The position numbers and the translations under genes were made by a program. From the NCBI GenBank assembly GCA_023653785.1, contig JAMKCH010019834.1, positions 1 through 64,000 of the forward strand: 64,000 bases of DNA, given 5' to 3'. Under the pieces are notes generated by a model. That model ran no database searches. It worked only from the letters and a program-made list of their open reading frames with translations, and had not been told where the DNA came from. Position 1 is the first letter of the stretch; every line of letters begins with the position of its first letter. Of the stretch, positions 45,621 to 60,600 are shown in pieces. The DNA is from Ophioderma brevispina (Eukaryota > Echinodermata > Ophiuroidea > Amphilepidida > Ophiodermatidae).

Positions 45621-48600
45621 GTAAGTTGTATACGTTTTTTTTTTTTGCAAAATGTGTAGCACTTAGAGTATCCGTCAAAACACAGGCCATGCTATTTTCA
45701 AATAATTTGCTAAGCTCTGTTACAAAATCCATACTCTCTGAGAAAAATGAATAATCGATCTTTTAAGATAACTAGATCTCACAAAAGGTCATCTCAAAAT
45801 GATTGTTCAAACCTTTGTGCTAATATTCAAATCTATAGACCAATAAAAACAAAAACCTCAATGTGATTGTAAAAAGTAATATGTTGACCCTTTAGACGTC
45901 ATGATATTTGCTTTCTTACAGTACTAGCTACCAGTGATGGGACAGCTACAGAAAACACAGATTTCGATTCCAAAGACGGAGTCACATTGACAGTAGCAGC
46001 GTATGCCACTGAAAGCTTTACAATTTCCATCACCCCTGACAGCATTGCTGAAGCTGCTGAAAACTTTGATGTAACTTTTACAGGCGATATTGGAACCTTG
46101 ACAACGGCTACAGTGACAATAAACGATGACGATGGTTAGTAAGGACTGTGTACTAGTTGGAAACACTATTTAAATCGAAGAATTTCGTTGCAGGTTAACC
46201 CCTTTGCATCTGAATGTTTTTGTAATACTAGCTTTTGATTTCATTTGACAAAGACACTGAAAATTAGTTTTACCTACATGTGTATGATCTTGTTTCAGCT
46301 GCGGTGGATTTTATCTCAGCAACGACTTCAGTTGGTGAAAGCGATGGCTTTGTTACGCTTATGGTTACAAATTCAGGCGGTGCAAGTGCCTCTATAAGTA
46401 AGATACATATTCTTTGGATTAGAAGAATATTGTAATGAGGTAAAATGAAAATTAGTAAAGATATTAAAGAGAATTTATTGATTTTATGTGGGATCAAGTT
46501 GAGTTGTTTTAGGCATTTAATGGAAAAAGTAAGTCGGTGATCCCCATTTTTTATTTTAGAATTTTGACGAACGACATCAACATATTTAGCAACTAAATAA
46601 TTTTATGGAGTAGGTTTTATTTTGTAGAGAATCCAAACGTCAAAGTTTTACATTTCCTCTAGACTTGCGTGATTTAAAAGTGGCAACATACCGTTCAGCA
46701 CGGTTGTAAATGCCATTATGTGAATTCTGGAAATTTCTATTGAGTAGTTCACTAACACGTGAAACCTCTTAACACACACCGTCCCATGGGCAAATTCAGT
46801 ACACGTTTTTTCCTACTATCCAATCAGCTTGACCGATGTAACTCAAAATTTGTAATCAGATGATTTTGGTGGTATTTTTTACGTGAGCGAGAAAACATAA
46901 TCGGACCATGATCGGGTCACCCACCATTAATTAACGATCAATTCATCCGTGCCAAAATCTCAACATCGGAACAATTGAGGGCGTGTGTAATGTGAAAACG
47001 TGGTATTAAGAGGCGTTTTATATTGAAATGGAAGCGATGGATTTTGATTTTTTAAAATATTTTTTAGGAAATATTTTAGAATTGAATTAATGAATTGCTA
47101 TTTGTTTTTGTGGCTGCTTTTAAAGCAATTTCTACAAGTGACGGAACCGCCACAGAAAACATCGATTTCACTTCCAAAGATGGAGAAGCATTGACGGTCG
47201 CAGCATACGCTACTGAAAGCTTCACTGTTGACATCACATCTGACAACATTGCTGAAATCGCTGAAACGTTTGATGTGACTTTGTCTGGAGACATTGGAAC
47301 CCTAGTAACATCTTCAGTGACAATAAACGATGATGATGGTTAGTTGTCATATTCATTCCCTGTTAGATGCATGTAATGATGAACCCAATAAGAAATGCTC
47401 TGAAATTTAATGACAAATTGTACTACTTTAGTTTTCAAATATCAAATATTTGTTCAAAAATTATTTCAGCCGCGGTGGACTTCACCTCAGCTACAGCTAC
47501 CGTTGGTGAAAGTGATGGTTCGGTGACCCTGATGGTGACAAATTCTGGAGGGGCAAGCGGCTCTATTAGTAAGATGCATACAATAACGAAAACCCAGCAA
47601 AAATAAGTTTGCTTTTAATTAGACCAACAACACGCCTAATAAGTGTTAATGTTTCTAACACTATACGTTAACGCATTAATACTTGATAGTTTTAACACAT
47701 ATTTAACTATTAGCAGGTTGAAGTATTATTTAAACAGAAACACGTTTAAGAATAACCAACAGTTATTGAACACATTTATGGTGTTAATTAACATCTGTCT
47801 TTACAAATCAACGACAGTGTTTACATTGTCAAATTTGTACTTTTAACATTTCATCAAAGTATTTTAAATGACATACAAGCGTTTACAAATCCGCACCCAT
47901 ATTTATATTTTCGTACTGTGTTTGGATGTTGATCACTCTGCTGGTAAAAAAATATTTATATTCCTCATAAAAAGGCAGTTTATACAACATTAACACAAAA
48001 TTAAATGACATAGGTAAGACAGCTCTTGTCCTTATCAAATATTTTAACATGTTTTCACTGCGTTTTTCTGCTGGTATAAATATAACATATGAATGATGAA
48101 ATTTAAAAAAAGGACCGCGATGTATTTTTCATGCAGTAACGGCCTCTGTATATGAGAAAAACAAAGACATTGCTTTAAAATCCAATCTTGTTCATAAAGA
48201 GACACGTTCGAAAAATAGTGCGCCCTCAAGATGTTTCAAAATTGATATTTTTGCATGGTTGTAAAACTGTTATATACATTAGCCCTCACCTGAAATGATA
48301 AAGCCAAATCAGCGCCCTTAATGGGTAAACAAAGATTTTATAACAAAATGACTCCGGAGTCATTTTATTCAGCAGACTTTTAACACAAAAAACACACACC
48401 GGAATTTATCCCCACGGCAGGCACCCTGTTTCACCGGTTTGCGACGTTTGTGGTTTTAATATCAATGAGTACGAGTCTATGATATTCATGCAGTAGACAT
48501 GAACATTTGTTGATTAACGTTACGGCAAAGTTAAAAATTAGCTACAAATTACCTGGATGTCTTTAGCCTCTTATCTGCTTGGGTGTATTTATTTTTATGT

Positions 48601-51600
48601 GTAAATATGCCTTCCAAATATTCGTCCAATAGACTAGACTATCATTTGCGAGCAAATTGGATAAATGTCATATTTAGTGAAAATGTGTCAGTGCCGCTTT
48701 AATTAAGTTGTCTCGTAGATAACAAAATAGAATAGTTGCACATTTCAAATTATAAACAATCGCTTAATTATATATACCAGGGATTAAAACGTGTCCATTC
48801 ATGGGTTGTATGATATTTTTCATATAACTCGCAATATATTAATTTAAAAGATTAAAAAAATAAATTTTCTCATTCTTATTGAGAAGCTGAACACTGGTAA
48901 TAATGAAGAGGTTTTCTTCTAAACACAAGTTACACATGCCTGCCTTGCGTTTCTCAGTGTTAGATTTTTTCCCCATTTGAGAGTATAATCAGCATTTGCT
49001 TTTAGCGGCCATATATGCTTTGACAATTCTGTTTCTTTCTCATACTGGTTATTTCTAAAATTTAATGATTTCGTGTGGTTATATTACCTTGTCTTAAATT
49101 GGCCGCTGCACACAGGCTTACATAAGAAACAGTTACATGTGACAGTAGCCTTATATATGCTGTCACAAGTTAAGCACTCTCCCGTAGTTTTTCAATTCTG
49201 AGCAGTTTTTTTTCATGAGCTGGGAATTATGGGATTTGATGACTTGGTTCTTTTTATTTTTCCCTTCTTTTATTGTTGTTGTTGTTGTTTTTAGAAGAAA
49301 ATCTCTTCATCATTACCGGTGATCAGCTTTTCAATGAGAGGAGTGAACTGGTCTCGAAGTGTCGTCATAGCAACGCATGTAACCCGCAATCAACAAAGCC
49401 GACCTCCAGTCGTGCTAAGAAAATATATAACGCACTAATTATTGCAAGAGTAAAGCTAGTATACAATATAAATGTGTAAAGGTTAGGCATGTGGCACTTC
49501 AGATAATTTGAAGATCTTCATCTATAGTTTTGCAAATAACGTATTTTATTTTTGAATTTTTGTTTTTTGGTGACAGTTGATTGTAAGGTAAACAAGGGAT
49601 AAATGACCAGTGTACAAATAGTATTAATTCATTCACACTTTAACACATCAACATCTGAACATGTTAAACCTAGTTAAGAAATTGTTCAATAACACTCTAG
49701 TATTAAAGAGGCCTTGCGTGTTCTAAAAGTGCCATATCCTTACTACGGCTACTAAACTCTGTTTAAGATTTTCTGAAGAACAACATGCACGTGCATGCAT
49801 TGATTTAAATGACTACTACTGGAACGAGCACATTTTGTTAAACGATACGAGTAAAGTGCCCGGTAAAGTGGAAGATCTCTTTGGCTCAATAGTACTAATC
49901 CACTTACATACGTACTAAAAGATTAATTCTATCAAAAGATAAATTCATGAAGGCATAATTCTTTTATTTTAGGGTGAATAAATGTAACTTTATAGGAACA
50001 CAATTTCCTTCCTTTTCAGTGCTGCTTCTAGGGTATAATTTGAAGGAACGATAGTAACAATTGGTTGGATGTATTAAGAAAATACGATTGTGTGTAAAGT
50101 TTTGGCGGTTTTCTTTTTTTTATAGTACTTGCTACAAATGACGGGACCGCCACCGAAGACACTGATTTTACTTCTAAAGACGGAATTGCATTGACAGTAG
50201 CACCATACGCCACGGAAAGTTTCACCGTGAACATCACGCCCGACAACATTGCTGAAACGGCTGAAAACGTTTGAGGCAACCTTTTCGGGTGCTACCGGAA
50301 CCTTGACAACGGCTACGGTAACGATCACCGATGATGATGGTAAGTCAATTTAAACCTTGCTTGATGCAGTTCATTCAATTTACCCTGCCTATTATTGTTT
50401 TCTCTTAAATTGTAATTTTGCTTGATACTACAAGGTGAATGAAAGAACGGAACTGTTTTATGGGATTTTTGGGGTTAAGAACAGAAAAAAAGAAAAACTG
50501 ATCATTCTTGCATAAAATGAAGTTAAAATGTTAATCGCAGTCTTTAGTCTTACTACTTATACTGTCAGAATTTGAAAGACATTGAAAGACAATTGGTCAT
50601 GTGTCAGGTTGCCATGGTAACAGCGGTCATATTGGAACATATAAAGTTTGCTAGCTTGGATCACGCAAAACATTCTAACTCAAAACTATTGATGCTATCA
50701 AGATGAAACAATGGGAAATTGCTAGTATGGTCAACATCTTGTGAATGAAGCAAAACTATGTTCACACTTGACTGATAAGCGGGTAACCCACAGGTTTTTC
50801 TGCATATTTTGCCAAAAATTGAAAAAAAAATATTGGACTTTCAATTTTTGTGTGCAAAAGTGCCTTCTTGTCAGCATTTTAGTTCATTCACCAGAACAAC
50901 ATTATAGCAACATCTGGTCCAAATTTGCAGACTGTGTACCTTATACTTTTTGATAAATCCTGTTTTGTGTGTGAGAACTTTGCAAAAATCGAAATGGTCA
51001 AAAACGCAGGTCAAAGTTCAGATAGTTCTTGAGATATCTCAGTTATGCTAAATAATTATTTAATTATTGCAAATTGTTTTAATTTTTCAGATAGACTTTA
51101 TATTAAACATTAAAATAAACATTTATCAAGGGTTTTGATAATTTTGTATTAAAAATACAAGCATTTGTGTCAGAAATTCGCCAAGATGTTTTCAGAATGA
51201 CTCGATAAAACAAGAAAATACATAAGAATTGAAAACAAAAGAAATGTTCTGCGTTTTCGTTTAGGTCGTTTAACTAAAACTCATAACTACGGAACCGAAT
51301 ATCCAATTTGAGTCAAACTTGAAGCAACCAAAAGCTTATATTTCAAGCTAAAACTTTAAATGATAAACACAATTTGCCAAATATTAACTCTATATAACCC
51401 CCCTCCCCCCAAAAAAAACATAAGACGCCATTTTGGTGGGTATTGCGTAAATGTACTTCAAACTATTGTACTCAAATAAAAGCATATCATACTCTTCAAT
51501 ATAATGGTAAAATCAAACGGTTTCATAACTTCTTAGACTTTGTACAGCTCTTTAAACGTCTAATACCATTTTCAATGTATGTAGTCCGCGGCTACGAGAT

Positions 51601-54600
51601 AAATCATTATTGCACTAACCAAACTTGATACATGCTATAAGCACACTTGGTTCTTACAAATTAAGCATACGCATATTTTCTTTTAGTACATTTCAAAGTC
51701 ATGTTTAAAGTTCTGTTTAAATTCTTTTTACACAACTCCTGCACTTCCTTCAACTTGATTGCCTTGCAGATCAAAACATCGTTGTGCGCTTCTTCTGAAT
51801 GAGAACACAGCATTTGCCGACTTTCTTGTCCTTAATTTAATCTTGATCCAAATCTTGGACTTGGCACCAGTAGTCTTTACTGATGCTATAGGTTTTTCAT
51901 TTCTTTTTTTTTCTTTCTTTTTACAGATTTGCTAGAGGTGAACGTTTATTCTTGAAACCTCTCCATTTCCCTAGTATTTCTAGTAAAAAGCTTAGATTAG
52001 TGGGCGCTCAGAGGTTGCCTGACAAGCGTTTTAAATGACCGGTTTTTAGGCCAAAATTAGTTCTGATTGAATTTTCATTGGATATTCAATCTGGTGCAGG
52101 TTGATACATAAGAGTCATGAGATACTCCCGCATATGGCAAATCAGGTAGCAACAATTCTGAGTATAGCCTTTTTCAAGCTCCATGACCGTGGACAAAGTT
52201 GAGAATGGTGTTAGATATTCAAAGAACTGTTAAAAGAAGTTATAAAACTTTTTTTAACATTCATTGAAGAATATGATGTCTTTTATTTTAGCGCAATAAT
52301 TTGAAATAGATTTATACAATAGGCACGTCACCAAAATGGGCTCTGAAAAATCGTTTCCATTTTTTTATTCACCTTGTGAATGGCTCATCAAGCGTTATAA
52401 AGCGACACGAATACTTAATTCGACCACATTTTGATTTACTTTGTTAAGCTGCGGTGTACTTCACTTCAGCTACAGCTATGGTTGGTGAAAGTGATGGTAC
52501 TGTTACACTTATGGTTACTAATTCCGGTGGTTCAGCTGCTTCTATAAGTAAGTTGTATTTACTACAAGTAGTAAAGTCAATAACAATATCGCGTGCTAAA
52601 ATTCAAACAAATATTGCATGTTTTGAACTTCTCTATTGACTCTCAAGTACAGTGCTAGCTAGAATGCGAATCGTTGGTGTATGCTTAAAACACTGTTCAA
52701 GCTATAGTTTTTCTGAAACAATGTTTTTTATTAAAATTGATGACTAGTAAATTTTGACAAAACTGACTATAAATATTTGCGTTACTTACGTACTGCAATA
52801 TTAAGACGTATTAGATTAGAAGGCCGATATCAAGATGCACTGGTGAATCGAAGGAGAAGATTTTGATTTTACTTTTTATTCTTACAGCACTTGCCAGTAA
52901 TAGCGGAACAGCTGCGGAAGGCACTGATTTTACCAGTAAGGACGGTGAAACATTGACAGTAGCGGCATACAGTACTGCTAGTATCATCGTTGACATCAAT
53001 GCTGATAGTGATGCGGAAATGGCCGAAACATTTGACGTAACGTTTGTAGGAGCCACGGGAACCACCACAACATCTACAGTAACGATAAATGATGATGATG
53101 GTTAGTTATAAAACTCTTAGTACATGGGGAAATGTAATTGATGTTTTGGTTTATTTTTTTTTCATATACAATTTTGACACCAATGTTTTTCCTTTCTTTC
53201 ATGGAGAATATAAAAATCATGGGTGTCTTTTTTTAAATGTGTTCTTGGGTGTTTTTTAAGGGGGAAATTTTGTACAAGGGTAAACAATAAAAGTGTTTAA
53301 ATTGTTTCAAAATATATACCAATCTATTCGGTTGCTCATAAGGTTTCTAAAAATGGTATACGACCTATTGTTTTAGTACAATAGGCTCAAGACAGCTCAA
53401 GGTCATTATTTATAGAATGGTCCGATTTTGTTTAAACTGGATTTAAATCGTTCATAGGGTCTTACTAAATAAGAAAATGTATATAGATTCTGTGTTTTAC
53501 CTTTTAAAGAGAGACTTTTATAGATATGACTAATGATCTCCCATAGACCCTGTGCACCACGGCCATATCTGCCCTCTTAATTATCATCAAAATGCCATTG
53601 ACAGTGCGACCTGTATATTTTCATCTTCTGTGCAGTAAGACGAATAATTTGGCACCATTTTTAAAACCACTGATGATCGGAATTTTTACCCCCGTGTGAC
53701 CTTGAACCGTTTTGTCTTGTAACACTTGCACTATATCCCTCAGATTGCAAACTATACCTTTCTGTAATCCTTGAAAGGTACTGAACATGTTGGTATACTT
53801 TAAAACACATTTTACCCCGTTTTATATTTTGACCCCTGTATAAACCTTGCCTACTAGAATACATCCAAAAACACATTTTAAAGAATGACACCCATGATTT
53901 TTGGAATCCTCATACAATTTTGATTTAGAAAAACCTTAGTTGCAAGATTGTATATGAAATTTTCACAAAATACAGTTCCACATGTACTATCTACGGCTCT
54001 TTTGTAGTGTTCGAAGTTGTTTTTATTGTTGTAAGTCTTTAAAGAGACATGAGGAGATTTCCAGGAAGAAGCGCCCCCAATATTTCTCGAACCCCGTTTT
54101 TATACATATTTGGAATGCTTACCAATGTATTAGATCACACCTGAAGTGAATAAACCGAATACGCCGTCTTTATGTAATAAGCTGATGATTTAGTAGTTTC
54201 TGTCGTGCACGACAGAAAGTCAAAGCATGGTTTTCTATGGGGAACGATTACGATAGCAGGCGAGTTCAAAACAAGTTTGCGGTTTTCTTTTGCACCTGTT
54301 TGTCCAATAAACCTTCGAAACTTTCTTCTCGGTAGGTGGTCTACAACCGATCCAGTGAAATTTGAGAGAAATTCGTATCCTAAAAAAATCTCCTCCTGTC
54401 ACTTTAACGTTGGTTTGCTAACACAGCTTCCGATATTATTATACATGATTTCGTGATTGTAATGCAATTTTAATTAAGTACCCTGATATGAGTAAGCATT
54501 ATTCATCATTTTAAACGTAATCTTGAATTTAATATATTTTTTTTTTCAGCTGCGGTGGATTTCACCACAGCTACAGCCACAGTTGGTGAAGGAGATAGCA

Positions 54601-57600
54601 CTGTTACACTAATGGTTACAAATTCTGGTGGTGCGGCGGCCTCTATAGGTGGGTTGCATGAAAAGTAATATAAGTTGTGTTGTGTTAAGTATCTATTTTG
54701 ATAACGCTTCCTAAACGCCATCTTAACAGTTTTTCAACTAGTAGACCCATAAAAACACTGAAGTATTACGATATTTTGCAATTTTGCTTCTCTTGGTAAC
54801 CGTGAAATGAACTTCCTACCAATATATATCCGAACAACATTAAGATTGCAAAGTCAGATGTATTAATAATAAACAACATGCTTTGCCGAACTTTGCAGTT
54901 CTTGCCACTAATGATGGAAGTGCAACAGAAGGCTCTGATTTCACCACTAAGGACGGAATTACATTGGCAGTAGACCCATACACTACCGAAAGCTTCACTG
55001 TAGACATTACAGACGACAGCACAGCTGAAGGGCCAGAAACCTTTGAAGTAACCTTTACGGGTGATGCTGGAACAACGACAATATCTGTGGTCACAATCAC
55101 CGATGACGATGGTACATTACTAATCTTAATTCTCTTGAATCCTTTTACTCTAAATTGATAACTGTTCAGTTTTCTGCTATCATCCTTATGCTTTTAAGAT
55201 CACTGTGTGAAATAACTAAGCTCATATCGAAGTCCTTCATATAGAAAATCACAACTTCGTTATGATTATATAAAATTCCGGATCCGGAATTTTTGTTATA
55301 CACGGTATCCTATGGCACTGTTATACTGTGCATAAATGTAACTGCATGAAAACGGAAAATCCGATTCATCTCTAACTTTGGGATTAAGCATTTTAGGCGA
55401 CTATCTTTAACTGTAGATGACTTATTTTCAATTACTGAAAAAAAATATTTCGAAATCTCTGACTCAGCCTTTAACATTCAATCCTCAAAAGGGTACGTTT
55501 TCAAGCTTTAATTTGATGCTGGAATCTTTAAAGAATAGTTTATGAAATATTAAAATAGTATTTTAATGTCCTTTTCAATTAAAATTGAACTTTCAGTTTC
55601 AGTGGATTTCACCACAGCCACCACAACTGTTAATGAAGGAGATGGTACTGCTACTTTGATGGTCACAAACTCTGGTGGAGGAACAGCCTCCATAAGTATG
55701 TATTTTGCCCAGGGTATTTTGTTACATTTTGATGTGTGATCGTTTCATCTCATTCATCATAATACGGACATCCTTTTAAAATATGAAATAGTTTAAGATA
55801 TATTAATTCAAGGGAGTAGTACTTACAGCATGCAGTGTAAAAACAAAGACATTAGGTACAGATTGTGTCAAAAGAAAATGGGATTCTAATACTTTTTGTG
55901 CGTGGGAAATACTTGTATTTGAAAACTATCAAATAGGTATTGTAAGCATCATTCATGGCTTCTCTTTAGTACTATAATGTATGTATGTATAATGTATAAT
56001 CATGTAGTGAACGATTATACCTAGTGTATTTTGCTTAACCAAAATTATCGTAGACCTACAAGGAACTGTTGAACAGAGTAGGCAATGTGAGATGATAACC
56101 TTGTTATGTGTTTGCCTGATATGTAAGAATAAGTAACTTTAGTTTTGTGAATATTAAGTGTATTTAATATTCACAAAACCTACCTTTTATGATGTATATC
56201 GAGTGACGACTCCTTCTCCTTTCGGTAATTTCATCCATAATGTATTGTTCTTGTTTAATTGTTTGTTTGCTTGTCTGTTTGTTTGTTTAAATTATTGATT
56301 GTTTAAAAATAGAAAATATCAGAATCAGAATAAATACATCAGGATCAACCTCAAGGGGCAAACAAAGGTTTAAAATTAAAACATTTGTATTGAAACATGA
56401 ATTTCACTGAATTCATCACTCAGTACTTGCTACAACTGACGTGGATACGGTAGAAGGTACTGATTACACCAGCAAAGATGATCAGATGATAACCATTGCT
56501 GGATATGCTACTGAAAACGTTGTGATAGACATTATCGACGACACAGATGCGGAAATGAGTGAAACTTTTACAGCAACCTTCACCGGAGCATCCGGGACAA
56601 CAACAACATCTACTGTGACAATTGTTGATAACGATGGTATGAGTTTCATTAGGTCTCTCCCTCCTCTATCTTTTTCTCATTGCTCTCACACACGCGCGCG
56701 CGCGCGCTCCCTCCCTCCCTCTCTCGCTCTCACACGCACCAACACAACTAGATACATACACACTGGCGCGCGCACACAAACGTCGTATATTCGGTTTTGA
56801 ATTACTACATTTTTACACACACCGGCGCGGTAAACGCAAACATGCAAACAGTTGCTCGCGCTCACGAACATACACGATACTCTCGCACACACACAAACCT
56901 CACACACTAACACGCGTGCGCAGACACACGCACACACAAATATTATGTATGTATATTACGCAGCTCCTATCGGCACTTAGATTGTAACGTTTCCCTTACA
57001 GCTCCTCATTTCTCCTGTGGTTACAGAAAGGCAAGCGAGGTACAGTGGCTTGGCGAAGTGCACGAAGTGAAATAACTCCACACACACACACACACAAATG
57101 TTAACTCTACGCTACTAATGCAATGACCCTCCGGTAGAATGAAAGTCATTTCTAATTCACTTTTTTTTCTTTTAGTGTCAGTCGATTTCACACAATCCGC
57201 AGTTACTGTTGATGAAGGAGATGGGACTGTTACGCTGATGATCTCAAATTCAGGAGGTGCAACAGCCACAATAAGTAAGTCGTTATATCAACACAACGCA
57301 TGTAATAAGTCCCCTAAACAACCGCTCTTAGCATGCTTAGGGAGTTCGTCAGTCATGACTAGTAAATGCTATTTCTATGGTCGTTAGATCCAGTCGAAGT
57401 TTATTTAAACACCGCTTACATTTATTATACCAAATTTAAAAAAAAATAAAGCTCTGAACATTATAACAAATTGAGCACACAAGAATTAACGCGTCGCGTT
57501 GTCGCCAAATCGAGAGATTAACACTAACAGTCACATATATAATACAATGCCTTGTGTCGTAAGAGCGATGGCAACGATTATTCGATTTTTCAGACTTCTA

Positions 57601-60600
57601 AGATATTGCTATCAATGAGGTAATATGAGTCGCTATTTATTCCCTTTTAGCTCTTTCGACGAATGATATTGACACCATGGAAGGTACTGATTATACCAGC
57701 AAAGATGGTGACATGGTGACAATTGCAGGATATTCTTCGACAAATGTTATGATTGACATAACGGATGATACTACTGCGGAAAACAGTGAAATGTTTGATG
57801 TCACTTTTACGGGAGCAACTGGCACAACAACCACTTCAACAGTGCCATTACGGATAATGATGGTAATTAAGAAAGAAAAGTTAAGATTGGGTGCAGTGCA
57901 CTGTGTTATCTTCGTCCTCGCCCCAATGACTACCCTCGTATAATTTTTTTCACTAATTTTTGTTTTGCCTAAATCTTCGTCCTTTGAAAGAAAATTTAAA
58001 TATAACATGTTTCTGCTTTGCTATCTCACAACACAAACACGTCAAAACGGGAACTCCAAATCATTCAAATTCATGCAAACACACAGAGACACATAAACAC
58101 ATAGACACACACCCACAAACACAGACACACCACCAACACTTTTATAACCCTCTATAAAACAATGTTCCAGTAGGAATGTCTTCATGAAATTTGTACAACA
58201 TGTGGGTACTATAGACAACTTTATCCATGCAAAAATAAATTGTACACTCTTATAGATAGGTAACCCGAGATCATGGTGCAATTTTCCTTTTGATGCTTTC
58301 TCCCTCACGTACAAGCATTATTATCACCCAAAACATCTGATTACAAATTTGAGTGGACTAGATCCAGCCGTTTGGAAACGTTTTCCCTCATCAAAACCAT
58401 ACAACTTGTATCAATAAGATTTCGCAGGGTAAACGAGAAAAATAGTAGCTGTCTACTGACATTGAAATTTAGACCACTTCCGGTAAAATCAGAGGATCCT
58501 GGGGACGAGGCTAGGTGAGGCTACCGATCGGGCCATGGCCCTTTAAAATACAGCATATAACGTTTATTTTAGTTGTTAGATTCCATACTAGATTGATAGT
58601 TTATGACGGTTATTTTGTGCAGGCGCATGCACGACAAAATATAATTAAGTCATTCAGTTTTGTACAGTAAAAATACATAGCAATTTCGAAGACCCTATTT
58701 GGTAACCTATTGTAAAGGCTAATCTACTTCATTTAAAAATATAACTTGGATATTAAATATCCGTTACACAGCTAAATATTATAGCAATGGGGGAGGTATT
58801 TTTCCGTTTACTCCTCTGAGCCCGATAAGGGTTCTTATGGATTCAAATCATTTGATCTGTATGGTCATATTGCGAATATGATCTGTATGATCATACTAAG
58901 AGTTCGGAATTAGATTGAAAGTTACATTAAAACCAGTCCAAATAAGCCTAGTCTTAGGTCAGTGCTTTTTGACTTACGTGATATACCCTATACCGAATTT
59001 ACTTGGGTGCAAGTGTAAAGGTGTTTTTTAATGAAATGAAGCACATAGTAAATAATGAATGCAAATTTTTTCGTAAATGAGATATCGCCGAAAAATAACT
59101 ACTTGGTCTGTACTCTGTAGAGTCCTCCTTTTGCACGTAAGTGTTAATTGGACATTGAAAAGATTACCTGAAGAGTCTTTTGGGATAAAATCAATGATCA
59201 CGACATGAATATAGGTGGAGTCCAAAAAACAAGTACTCTACTACTCAAATTGTATCACTATTTAACGGGCACGAAATCACTCTAAATCACTTTCGTTCAA
59301 AAATGTGGTTTATTTTATGTTTGACTGTTGGATGAACAAATGACACAGAATTCTTGTTTCAACAACACTATTTCTTTGCTTTTAGGTTCTGGTTTTTTTT
59401 TACTCGCCATGCATAACAAAGACTTGATATGATAATTAGTTGCATGATGAGGTTCGTAGTAAACGCATATGCTTTATGTTTTATTTGAAGCACACATCGA
59501 CTTCACTAGCCCTACCTTTTCATTCAATGAAGATGACGGTACTGTCAGTATATCAATCACCAACACTGGTCCCGTGTCAGGGACTGTCAGTAAGTACCAA
59601 CAAAACAACGATTCGTACTTTCATTGGAGTATCTTATTTCTGAAAAGCCAACGTATGTTAGGTACTTCTCATCAACAATGTATTCTTCCTTGTGCTGTCG
59701 TCAAGCAATAAACATTTTCTTCATCATGCACTCTTTTGGAGGATACTGCTGGGATGTCAACGACATTCTAGATAGTTCGCATTCGCCGAATGTCTGCTTT
59801 TCTAACTCCGGGCGACAAGAAGTTCGATAAGTGTATAATTTTGCAGCACACTCCTTAGAGCATGCATGTTGTGAAGTAGGGAAAATGGTCGATATATATT
59901 TCGTCGTGTGAATACAACATTTTCACTGTTTTACAGAAAACTTATGTTTTTGTGTTATATTTTTATACAGCTTCTTAATCTGTCTTGTAACAATACAGTT
60001 TCTTTGAAATTTTGAAATTTTGAAATTAGCTAATTAAATTTTGATTAACTAATTGAACTAGCTTATTTCCAAATAAAAATGAAAATGTATTGCATCTGAC
60101 TCTGCGCTCGGTTGCTGAACAGGTAGATGTGTGTCGTAGATAAGCTTAGATACGAGATACGATTTTGAACGACAGCACTGATTACTGTAATGCTGCTTAG
60201 TGCAATAGTCCTAACTACCAGGTACACTTTTATTACATTTAACAGGAAATCTAGAATGAGATCGAAAAAAGCCAATCACATAAGCTAATACACTAATTAC
60301 ATAAATATTGATAGCATTCTAATCCGAAACAGCGTTGAAGAAATGTTTAAACTACATGACATTGTGGGTTGTTTGCATATTACTGCTTCTAAGAGTGACC
60401 TTAACAGCTTATTAGAATTAGTATTTTAAACTTAAATGGTTATTTTATGATTTTACTAATTATCCTGTGAACATAATTTAGCTTTACAGACAACTGACAT
60501 AACAACTACTGAGGGTTCGGATTATACCAGTTTAGATGGAACTTCAGTGACTCTGGCAAGTGGGGAAACGAAGACAATTTCTTTGGTTATTCTTGAAGAT

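Noticed and set aside
47126..47338. Idea that the repeat 2 second-half exon is non-functional because of its weak acceptor
   Set aside because: The exon is open, exactly 213 bp and in phase; weak acceptors also occur at 52449, 59491 and 61818.
56686..56937. Cys/Val/Arg-rich frames in the CA/CG repeat
   Set aside because: Low-complexity artefact.
45496..57269. Minus-strand frames overlapping the Calx-beta exons (for example 45496-45732, 52811-53068, 54840-55100)
   Set aside because: They are antisense shadows; the + strand shows the domain, splice sites and constant phase.
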